Position numbers and translations under genes: made by a program. A stretch of DNA of 18,102 nt, from assembly GCA_027013265.1 (NCBI GenBank), contig JALUXQ010000056.1, positions 1 to 18,102 on the forward strand, in the 5' to 3' direction. Position 1 is the first letter of the stretch. The number at the start of each line of letters is the position of its first letter. A model generated the notes under the pieces. The model ran no database searches. It worked only from the letters and a program-made list of their open reading frames with translations, and was not told where the DNA came from. This DNA comes from Campylobacteraceae bacterium (GTDB lineage: Bacteria > Campylobacterota > Campylobacteria > Campylobacterales > Sulfurospirillaceae). Of this stretch, positions 7,165 through 12,972 are shown piece by piece.

Positions 7165-7576
7165 TTTCGCTCTCTTTAGTTATAATTTTTGTTTTAAATG
7201 GAAGTTTGTGCATAGCTAGCGTCAAAGCTTCTCTTGCAAGCTCCTCACTGACTCCTGCCATCTCATAAACTATACGACCTGGTTTAATATTCATAACCCA
7301 TCTATCAACAGGTCCTTTACCTTTACCCATCCTAGTCTCTAGTGGCTTTGCTGTCAAAGGTTTATCAGGGAATACTCTTATCCAAGTCTTTGCTTGTCTA
7401 TTTACTTTTCTTGTCATCGCAATTCTAGCTGCTTCAATCTGGCGAGAATCAATCCTGCCAGCTTCAATTGCTTTAAGTGCAATCTCACCAAAAGCGATAG
7501 AGTTACCTCTGAAAGATTTACCGCGATTACGGCCCTTCATCTGCTTTTTGAATTTTGTTCTTTTTGGCATTAACAT
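7151..7576 (-). CDS. rplP: 50S ribosomal protein L16
   Basis: L16 contacts the A-site tRNA elbow and organises the peptidyl-transferase region of 23S rRNA. The 141-residue protein starts MLMPKRTKFKKQMKGRNRGK, a usual L16 start, and carries VFPDKPLTAKPLETRMGKGK (about 69-88) and GPVDRWVMNIKPGRIVYE. The start is a one-base TAATG overlap with the rpsC stop; its end overlaps rpmC by 14 bp. Confidence 0.97.
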   Translation of the reverse strand: MLMPKRTKFKKQMKGRNRGKSFRGNSIAFGEIALKAIEAGRIDSRQIEAARIAMTRKVNRQAKTWIRVFPDKPLTAKPLETRMGKGKGPVDRWVMNIKPGRIVYEMAGVSEELAREALTLAMHKLPFKTKIITKESENEVY

Positions 7577-8268
7577 TAGTTTCTACCTCTTCTTCTTGGT
7601 TTTCTGTTTTCTCGTGGCTCAGACTTTTCAGTTGGAACGCCCTTGCTCAAAACTTCACCTTTAAATATCCATACTTTTACACCAATGATGCCATATGTTG
7701 TATGTGCTTCAGCCAAACCATAATCAATCTTGGCTCTTAGTGTATGAAGAGGAACTCTTCCTTCAAGATACCACTCAGTTCTAGCCATTTCAGCACCACC
7801 AAGTCTTCCTGCAACAGCTATCTTGATACCCTTTGCTCCAGACTTTTGCGCACCCTGAATAACTTTCTTCATAGCTCTTCTAAATGCAACTCTTCTCTCT
7901 AACTGCATCGCAACATTTTCAGCTACTAGTTGAGCAGAAGCTTGTGCTTTTCTCTCTTCTTTGATATTTACATTTACATCTTTACCGATAAGTTTGTTGA
8001 GTTTAACTCTTAACTTCTCTATATCTGCACCTTTTTTACCGATAATGATACCAGGACGAGCAGCTACTACTGTAACTCTTAGTTTCTTTGCAGTTCGCTC
8101 AATTATGATTTGGCTTACACCTGCATAATAGAGTTCTTTTTTTAAGAAAGTTCTGATTTTATAATCTTCACCGATGTTTGCTGCCATGTTTTCACCTGGG
8201 AACCATCTTGAATCCCAATTTCTATTGATTCCAAGTCTTAAACCAATTGGATTTACTTTTTGACCCAT
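7576..8268 (-). CDS. rpsC: 30S ribosomal protein S3
   Basis: S3 lies at the mRNA entry tunnel and helps unwind mRNA structure. From the ATG at 8268 the protein has 230 residues and begins MGQKVNPIGLRLGI, the universal S3 start; an in-frame ATG 36 bp upstream (8304) would add 12 residues not seen in the family. The type II KH domain has its GxxG loop, GKKG, at 77-80 in PGIIIGKKGADIEKL. The C-terminal S3 domain contains EGRVPLHTLRAKIDYG. An AAGGA at the end of rplV is the likely Shine-Dalgarno; the rplV stop lies 1 nt before. Confidence 0.97.
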   Translation of the reverse strand: MGQKVNPIGLRLGINRNWDSRWFPGENMAANIGEDYKIRTFLKKELYYAGVSQIIIERTAKKLRVTVVAARPGIIIGKKGADIEKLRVKLNKLIGKDVNVNIKEERKAQASAQLVAENVAMQLERRVAFRRAMKKVIQGAQKSGAKGIKIAVAGRLGGAEMARTEWYLEGRVPLHTLRAKIDYGLAEAHTTYGIIGVKVWIFKGEVLSKGVPTEKSEPRENRKPRRRGRN

Positions 8269-8269
8269 C

Positions 8270-8602
8270 TTAGTCTTCCTTCTTTGCAGCTTCGCTAACT
8301 TCAACCATCACATGTGAAGTAGGTTTTCTGATACCACTAGCACTACCTCTGGCTCTTGGTCGAAATCTTTTAAGTACTGGACCAGCGTCAACACGACAAG
8401 AAGTTACTACAACTTCTTCTGGTTCAAAACCACCATTTGCAACAGCCGAAGCGATTACTTTAGATATAACATGAGCTGCTTTGTTTGGTGTAAATTCCAA
8501 TCTAGCAAGTGCAACTTCTGCGTTCATACCTTGTACTTCGCGCGCTATCAATCTAGCTTTTGTAGGAGATAATCTGATAAATTTTAATACTGCTTTACTC
8601 AT
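8270..8602 (-). CDS. rplV: 50S ribosomal protein L22
   Basis: L22 lines the peptide exit tunnel; its long beta hairpin forms the constriction with L4 and is a site of macrolide-resistance changes in other bacteria. The 110-residue protein shows the N-terminal LSPTKARLIAREVQGM segment and hairpin residues RFRPRARGSA at about 80-89. Length is typical (110). It starts 8 bp after rpsS. Confidence 0.97.
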   Translation of the reverse strand: MSKAVLKFIRLSPTKARLIAREVQGMNAEVALARLEFTPNKAAHVISKVIASAVANGGFEPEEVVVTSCRVDAGPVLKRFRPRARGSASGIRKPTSHVMVEVSEAAKKED

Positions 8603-8610
8603 AACTCCCC

Positions 8611-8892
8611 CTACTTACCGATTTTCTTTTGAACAGAGCCCTTATGACCCTTAAATGTTCTTGTAGGAGAAAATTCACCCAATTTGTATCCAACATGATT
8701 CTCTGTTACATATACAGGAACAAAATTTCTTCCATTATGTACATTAAATGTTAATCCAATCATATCAGGAGTAATAGTACTTCTTCTTGACCAAGTTTTT
8801 ATAGGTTTGTTAGATTTGTCAGCTTTTGCAACTGTAACCTTTTTCACCAAGTGAGAATCTACGAAAGGACCTTTTTTTAGACTTCTTGCCAT
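8611..8892 (-). CDS. rpsS: 30S ribosomal protein S19
   Basis: S19 sits in the 30S head with S13 and contacts tRNA and 16S rRNA. The 93-residue protein starts MARSLKKGPFVDSHLVKKV and has the conserved STITPDMIGLTFNVHNGRNF (about 38-57) and GEFSPTRTFKGH segments. Its ATG follows the rplB stop directly, with no spacer. Confidence 0.98.
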   Translation of the reverse strand: MARSLKKGPFVDSHLVKKVTVAKADKSNKPIKTWSRRSTITPDMIGLTFNVHNGRNFVPVYVTENHVGYKLGEFSPTRTFKGHKGSVQKKIGK

Positions 8893-9723
8893 CTATCTTC
8901 CTTTTCTTCTAGAGATAATCAACTTATCGCTAGCTTTTTTTCTACGAGTTTTGGCACCCTTAGTTGGTTTACCCCAAGGAGTAACTGGGTGACGACCTGA
9001 GTTCTTCTTACCTTCACCACCACCATGCGGGTGATCAATTGGGTTCATCGCACTACCTCTTGTTTGAGGTCTTATACCACGATGACGATTTCTACCAGCT
9101 TTTCCAATCACAACATTTGCCCAGTCTTCGCATCCAACTGTCCCGATAGTTGCCATACATTCACTCAAAACTTGTCTCATCTCACCGCTTGGAAGTCTTA
9201 GAACTACATACTTCTCTTCTTTACCCATAAGTTGAGCATATCCACCAGCACTTCTTGCTATTTGAGCACCGTGTCCTGGTTTCATCTCTATATTGTGAAT
9301 AATAGTACCAACTGGTATATTTTTCATCTTCATAGCATTGCCAGGTTTAATATCAAGTCCAGCCTCAGCAGCTTGAACTTTATCCCCAACGCTTAGACCA
9401 GATGGTTGAATTATATACTGCTTTTCTCCATCCACATAAGTGATGAGTGCGATTCTACAGTTTCTATTTGGATCATATTCGATGGCACTAACAGTTCCTT
9501 CGATATCAAATTTTCTTCTTTTAAAATCTATAATTCTATATAGACGCTTTGCACCACCTTGTTTGTGTCTAGATGTGATTCTACCATTATTGTTTCTACC
9601 TGCACTTACAGGAAGTTTCTTAAGCAGACTCGGCACACTAGCTTTTGCTGTAATATCGCCTGAATCCAAGCCAGTTACATATCTACGACTTGGGGTGTAT
9701 GGTTTGTATGATTTTATTGCCAT
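8893..9723 (-). CDS. rplB: 50S ribosomal protein L2
   Basis: L2 is required for subunit association and peptidyl-transferase activity. The 276-residue protein has the N-terminal MAIKSYKPYTPSRRYVTG, an OB-like domain, an SH3-like domain, and the universally conserved MNPIDHPHGGGEG at 226-238. His231 corresponds by alignment to the E. coli histidine studied for peptidyl transfer. Length matches the family. It follows rplW by 1 nt. Confidence 0.98.
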   Translation of the reverse strand: MAIKSYKPYTPSRRYVTGLDSGDITAKASVPSLLKKLPVSAGRNNNGRITSRHKQGGAKRLYRIIDFKRRKFDIEGTVSAIEYDPNRNCRIALITYVDGEKQYIIQPSGLSVGDKVQAAEAGLDIKPGNAMKMKNIPVGTIIHNIEMKPGHGAQIARSAGGYAQLMGKEEKYVVLRLPSGEMRQVLSECMATIGTVGCEDWANVVIGKAGRNRHRGIRPQTRGSAMNPIDHPHGGGEGKKNSGRHPVTPWGKPTKGAKTRRKKASDKLIISRRKGR

Positions 9724-9724
9724 A

Positions 9725-10006
9725 TTACGCCTCCAAATTCTCTAGTTTAGCACCCTCAGGTAGCTGAACATAGAATTTTTTTAAATCACTTCTTTTACCA
9801 GTAATTCCTTTGAATTTTTTTACTTTTCCCAAAACTCTCATTGAGTTGATTTTGAGTGGAGTAAAACCAAAATACTCTCTTAAAACTTCTTTTAGGCGAT
9901 TTTTTGTCATTCTTGTTGATGTTTGAATAACAACTGTACCGCTCTCCTGAAGGCTTAAGCTCTTTTCAGTATAAAGGATTGCTTTTATATCAGTTATATC
10001 TGCCAT
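9725..10006 (-). CDS. rplW: 50S ribosomal protein L23
   Basis: L23 is the main docking site for trigger factor and SRP at the tunnel exit. The 93-residue protein begins MADITDIKAILYTEKSLSLQ and contains the MTKNRLKEVLREYFGFTPLK segment around 33-52, typical of L23. It lies 2 bp after rplD and 1 bp before rplB. Confidence 0.96.
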   Translation of the reverse strand: MADITDIKAILYTEKSLSLQESGTVVIQTSTRMTKNRLKEVLREYFGFTPLKINSMRVLGKVKKFKGITGKRSDLKKFYVQLPEGAKLENLEA

Positions 10007-10008
10007 AA

Positions 10009-10623
10009 TTAGCCCTCTTTAGTTAAAGTTTCTAGTACTGATTTTTCAATCACTACTGTATAGTATGCAGTAGTCAAATAAGCATTTAGCTCATTTGCTT
10101 CTATTAGATAGCAGTTTTTAAGATTTCTAAACGCTAAGAAAGTTTTTTCATCTATCAACTCTTTTACTATCAATGCATCTCTAGCACCTAAAGTTTTTAT
10201 AAGCGTTGCTGCATCTTTTGCCTTGCCAGACTCAATAGAAACAGAATCAACAACAAACAAAGAGTTTGCAACTGCTTTTTCATTTAAAGCATACTGCAAA
10301 GCTAGTCTTTTCTGTTTTTTATTGACTTTTTGATTATAGTTTCTGTTTGCCTTTGGTCCAAATGCAACTCCACCGCCAACCCATATTGGACTTCTGCTAG
10401 AACCAGCACGAGCGCCACCTTTACCTTTTTGTGACCATGGTTTTCTACCACCACCACTAACCTCAGCTCTAGTTTTTGAATGCGCTGTGTTTGAGCGAAT
10501 ACTTGCTAGATATGATTTTACATATAGGTATAGGTTGTGTGAGTTTATATCTGCATAATTTTCTGGGAGTGCTAACTCTCCAGCATTTTCAAATTTTTCA
10601 TTTAGTACGATTGCACTACTCAT
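10009..10623 (-). CDS. rplD: 50S ribosomal protein L4
   Basis: L4 binds 23S rRNA and extends a loop into the exit tunnel. In E. coli it also represses its own S10 operon by acting on the mRNA leader. The 204-residue protein has the tunnel loop at about 56-80 (SGGGRKPWSQKGKGGARAG) and a Rossmann-like C-terminal half. Its ATG overlaps the rplC stop by 4 bases (ATGA). The rpsJ leader upstream is structured, so L4 feedback is conceivable here but unproven. Confidence 0.97.
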   Translation of the reverse strand: MSSAIVLNEKFENAGELALPENYADINSHNLYLYVKSYLASIRSNTAHSKTRAEVSGGGRKPWSQKGKGGARAGSSRSPIWVGGGVAFGPKANRNYNQKVNKKQKRLALQYALNEKAVANSLFVVDSVSIESGKAKDAATLIKTLGARDALIVKELIDEKTFLAFRNLKNCYLIEANELNAYLTTAYYTVVIEKSVLETLTKEG

Positions 10624-11198
10624 TTAACTATCCTTACTCTTCCAAGTGCTCCATTTGCGCCAGGAATTGGTCCTTTAACAGCTAAAATGCTGTTTTGCGC
10701 GTCAAAAGAGAGAACTTCATTTTTAACTGTTGTTGTTGCGTTTCCATAGTGTCCTGGCATTCTTCTGCCTTTTTGAACACGACCTGGCCACTCAGCATTG
10801 CCGATTGAACCTGGTGCTCTATGAAAGCGGCTACCATGTCCTCCTGGACCACCAGCAAAATTATATCTTTTCATAACACCAGCAAAGCCTCTACCTTTTG
10901 AAACAAAAGTTGCTTTAACAACTTTTACATCATTGAGTGCTGCAGTGTCTAAGTCACCAGCTTCTTCATTTGCAACTTCTAGTGTTGCGAAACGGTTAAA
11001 CTGTGAGCTTAAGTTATATTTTTTTTGCTTTCCAGCAATTGAACGATTCATTTTTTTGCCACTGGCATAAGCAACGATTGCTTTTTTATCAGCGTCAACT
11101 TCACAAACTTTTGCTTCTACAACCTTAAGTAATGTTACGGGTATGCTAGGAACTGCTATGGTTCTACTCATTCCGATTTTTTCTACTATATATTCCAT
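10620..11198 (-). CDS. rplC: 50S ribosomal protein L3
   Basis: L3 is an early 50S assembly protein reaching the peptidyl-transferase centre. The protein starts MEYIVEKIGMSRT and carries GPGGHGSRFHRAPGSIG and KGRRMPGHYGNATTTVKNE. Two ATGs stand in tandem, at 11201 and 11198. The Shine-Dalgarno AGGGGAG ends only 2 nt before the first and 5 nt before the second, so I choose the second (192 residues); the first would add one Met. It lies about 7-10 bp after rpsJ and overlaps rplD by 4 bp. Confidence 0.96.
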   Translation of the reverse strand: MEYIVEKIGMSRTIAVPSIPVTLLKVVEAKVCEVDADKKAIVAYASGKKMNRSIAGKQKKYNLSSQFNRFATLEVANEEAGDLDTAALNDVKVVKATFVSKGRGFAGVMKRYNFAGGPGGHGSRFHRAPGSIGNAEWPGRVQKGRRMPGHYGNATTTVKNEVLSFDAQNSILAVKGPIPGANGALGRVRIVK

Positions 11199-11208
11199 CA
11201 TTACTCCC

Positions 11209-11520
11209 CTATTTACCCATAGCTCTTACTTCGACATTCACCTCTGGTGCAAGGTCAAGCTTCATCAATGAATCAACAGTATCAGTGGTTGCTGAAACGA
11301 TATCAATCATACGAGCATGGATTCTGATTTCGAATTGCTCTCTTGAGTCTTTATTTACATGTGGCGATTTAAGCACTGTATAGCGCTTTATCTTCGTAGG
11401 CATAGGAATTGGGCCTTTTATCTCAGCTCCAGTTCGCTTAACAGCTTCTACAATAGCTGCAACAGATCTGTCTAAAACTCTATGGTCATGTGCCTTGAGT
11501 TTAAGTCGTATTTTTTCCAT
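11209..11520 (-). CDS. rpsJ: 30S ribosomal protein S10
   Basis: S10 is a 30S head protein that also serves as NusE in transcription antitermination complexes. From the ATG at 11520 it has 103 residues, starts MEKIRLKLKAHDHRVLDRSV and contains GPIPMPTKIKRYTVLKSPHVN-type sequence and the terminal VEVRAMGK. An upstream in-frame ATG at 11547 would add nine residues outside the family; AGGGG at 11526-11530 supports the chosen start. It is the first gene of the ribosomal cluster, downstream of a strong promoter and a structured leader. Confidence 0.97.
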   Translation of the reverse strand: MEKIRLKLKAHDHRVLDRSVAAIVEAVKRTGAEIKGPIPMPTKIKRYTVLKSPHVNKDSREQFEIRIHARMIDIVSATTDTVDSLMKLDLAPEVNVEVRAMGK

Positions 11521-11525
11521 AATTA

Positions 11526-11657
11526 CCCCTAAAAAAGAACTTGTCACCTATCTAACTGCTTTACTAAAGCTACGACATAAAGTCGAGAATGCGCCCTAGC
11601 TGCTTTGTTTCATCAAAACATGTAGCAACCAAAAGAAGTCAGCGATGACTTATAAGG
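11526..11657 (-). promoter_or_regulatory. Structured 5' leader of the S10 operon
   Basis: The mRNA from the predicted start near 11657 to rpsJ can form four hairpins in order: AAGUCA/UGACUU with a 4-nt loop (11636-11651); a two-part stem GUUGCU/AGCAGC enclosing UGUUU/AAACA (11599-11629); CGAC/GUCG (11573-11585); GCUUU/AAAGC with a 3-nt loop (11558-11570). The stems are seen in the sequence. A role in ribosomal-protein feedback, as known for L4 on the E. coli S10 leader, is inference. Confidence 0.5.
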
Positions 11658-11663
11658 AACGAG

Positions 11664-11692
11664 ATTGTACTAAAATCTTCATTAAAAGTCAA
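11664..11692 (-). promoter_or_regulatory. Sigma70 promoter of the rpsJ (S10) operon
   Basis: On the minus strand a -35 box TTGACT (11687-11692) and a -10 box TACAAT (11664-11669) are separated by exactly 17 bp. Both are one mismatch from consensus, an unusually complete -35 for this phylum. Transcription should start near 11657, about 137 nt before rpsJ. AT-rich sequence upstream (11693-11750) could act as an UP element. Confidence 0.85.
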
Positions 11693-11723
11693 TATTTTAG
11701 GGGTTTTTATGGTTTATATAGCA

Positions 11724-11753
11724 ATTTTATTTCCTTTTAATAAGGAATAAAAT
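11724..11753. repeat. Imperfect 30-bp inverted repeat between divergent promoters
   Basis: TTCCTT (731-736 of this kilobase, i.e. 11731-11736) pairs with AAGGAA (11742-11747) around TTAAT, and the outer ATTTTA (11724-11729) pairs with TAAAAT (11748-11753), with one unpaired T at 11730. The right end touches the -10 box of the ATPase gene and the left end lies 31 bp upstream of the rpsJ -35. Its place suits an operator, but no known motif was recognised. Confidence 0.5.
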
Positions 11754-11758
11754 ATAAT
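11753..11758 (+). promoter_or_regulatory. Candidate -10 box of the ATPase gene, giving a near-leaderless mRNA
   Basis: A perfect TATAAT ends only 6 nt before the ATG at 11765. Transcription would then begin at or next to the start codon. In agreement, no Shine-Dalgarno is seen at normal distance; an AAGGA at 11743-11747 is 17 nt away and inside the inverted repeat. No -35 box is recognisable. An unmapped upstream promoter remains possible. Confidence 0.45.
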
Positions 11759-11764
11759 AATCCC

Positions 11765-12841
11765 ATGGAATTACTAGAAACACTTTATGGAATGAAAGCA
11801 AAAAATTCTCTTTTTTATGACAGAAAAGTAAAAATAGAGTATAAAAAAACCATCATTTATGGACCAAAAAAGAGTGGAAAAACGCATTTGGTTGTTGATT
11901 ATCTTCAAAAATTTGATAAAAACGAGTGGCTCTATATCGATTTTGATGATGTGCGAGTCGATAAGTTTGAGCTGACAGATGAGAAACTAAATAATTTTAT
12001 AAAGACAAACCATATAAAAATCTTGGTTTTAGACAACTTTGATTTTTCATGTGATTCCATAAAATGCGAAGAGATTATCATCACAACCGATGATAATACA
12101 GCCTATATAAAAGGCTTTTACAAGCAATTTCTCTATCCACTTGATTTTGAAGAATTTATAGCATTTGATCAAAAACATTTCAATGTAGAACAACTATTTA
12201 ACAGGTTTTCAAACACAGGGGGCTTGCCAGAAGTTGTACTATATACAGAGGATAATTTTCACAAAAAACTGCAAAAAACCACAAGAGATATCTTCACAAA
12301 CGAAAAGGAATTTTTGATATTTAAAAAATTCTGTGAAATGCAAAGCACAAAGGTATCTCTTTATCAAATTTTTAATCAATTAAAGAGTAAAATAAAAATT
12401 TCAAAAGATTTCCTATATAATGTAAGCAATAACCTACAAAAAAGAGAATTGATATATCTATTAAAAAAATACAACCAAGAAAAAGCAGCAAAAAAAGTCT
12501 ATATCTTTGATTTTGCTATAAAAAATGGTCTAACTTTCAAGAAAGATTTTTTAAAAAGATTTGAAAACATGGTCTTCTTGGAGCTGTACAAAAGAGATAA
12601 AGAGATGTATTATAGCGACTATATCGACTTTTTTATCACAGACAAAAGAGAGGGAGTGATTTGTGCACCTTTTACACAAATAGAGAGAATCAAAGCAAAA
12701 ATGAAGAGTAGAAACAGCCACTTTACAAATCTAAAACTACAGAAGATTTGGATTGTCACACTTGGCAATATTGGAGATTTCAAACAAAATGGTATAAATT
12801 TTACTCTAATCCCTTTTTGGGATTGGGTGCTAGGACGATAG
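11765..12841 (+). CDS. AAA_14/DUF4143-type P-loop ATPase
   Basis: A 358-residue cytoplasmic ATPase of unknown role. Seen: Walker A GPKKSGKT at 33-40, a Walker B-like ILVLDNFD at 86-93, then YPLDFEEFIAF (124-134) and TGGLPEVVLY (151-160), which match the PLSFxEFL and GGxPEVV motifs of the AAA_14/DUF4143 family. The C-terminal part (RFENMVFLELYKRDKEMYYS, about 266-285, then YIDFFIT) resembles the family's C-terminal domain, which has a nuclease-like fold. It has no signal peptide or membrane segment. It stands alone, divergent from rpsJ and 131 bp before the flagellin gene, which has its own promoter, so no operon partner helps. The start at 11765 has no proper Shine-Dalgarno; Met10 is an alternative. 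Family assignment is from motifs; substrate and pathway are unknown. Confidence 0.75.
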   Translation: MELLETLYGMKAKNSLFYDRKVKIEYKKTIIYGPKKSGKTHLVVDYLQKFDKNEWLYIDFDDVRVDKFELTDEKLNNFIKTNHIKILVLDNFDFSCDSIKCEEIIITTDDNTAYIKGFYKQFLYPLDFEEFIAFDQKHFNVEQLFNRFSNTGGLPEVVLYTEDNFHKKLQKTTRDIFTNEKEFLIFKKFCEMQSTKVSLYQIFNQLKSKIKISKDFLYNVSNNLQKRELIYLLKKYNQEKAAKKVYIFDFAIKNGLTFKKDFLKRFENMVFLELYKRDKEMYYSDYIDFFITDKREGVICAPFTQIERIKAKMKSRNSHFTNLKLQKIWIVTLGNIGDFKQNGINFTLIPFWDWVLGR

Positions 12842-12890
12842 ATGTTATGCGGTATATAAAGTAGCAACTGACCTTCTTTTCTTTTATCTA

Positions 12891-12917
12891 TAAACTTTTT
12901 TTTTGGGTGTCCGATTT
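12891..12917 (+). promoter_or_regulatory. Sigma28 (FliA) promoter of the flagellin gene
   Basis: TAAA (12891-12894), a 15-bp spacer with a run of nine T, and TCCGATTT (12910-12917) match the sigma28 pattern TAAA-N15-GCCGATAA closely, with the CCGAT core intact. Transcription should start near 12924, giving a leader of about 50 nt. This fits a late flagellar gene and the usual sigma28 control of major flagellins in Campylobacterota. Confidence 0.85.
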
Positions 12918-12929
12918 AGTTTGTATCAA

Positions 12930-12972
12930 TGGCAAGGATGTCACTGAAATTTAAAAGATAAAAGGATTTATC
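12930..12972 (+). promoter_or_regulatory. Tandem AGGA-loop hairpins in the flagellin leader (candidate CsrA sites)
   Basis: Hairpin 1: UGGCA (12930-12934), loop AGGA (12935-12938), UGUCA (12939-12943); it contains CAAGGAUGU, identical to the 3' nine positions of the published CsrA SELEX consensus RUACARGGAUGU. Hairpin 2: GAUAAA (12957-12962), loop AGGA (12963-12966), UUUAUC (12967-12972); its loop is the Shine-Dalgarno and it ends at the ATG. The GGA triplets are 28 nt apart, within reach of one CsrA dimer. CsrA control of flagellin is known in Campylobacter jejuni and Bacillus; here it is inferred. Confidence 0.65.

Noticed and set aside
8269..8304. Longer S3 start at 8304
   Set aside because: It would add 12 residues before the universal MGQKVNP start and overlap rplV by 35 bp. 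The ATG at 8268 has an AAGGA at suitable distance.
11521..11547. Longer S10 start at 11547
   Set aside because: It adds nine residues not seen in the family, and the Shine-Dalgarno AGGGG at 11526-11530 points to the ATG at 11520.
12930..12946. Sigma54-like TGGCA upstream of the flagellin gene
   Set aside because: The GC element at the required distance (GG-N10-GC) is absent: the sequence there is AC, while a good sigma28 promoter lies just upstream. The same bases form the first AGGA-loop hairpin.
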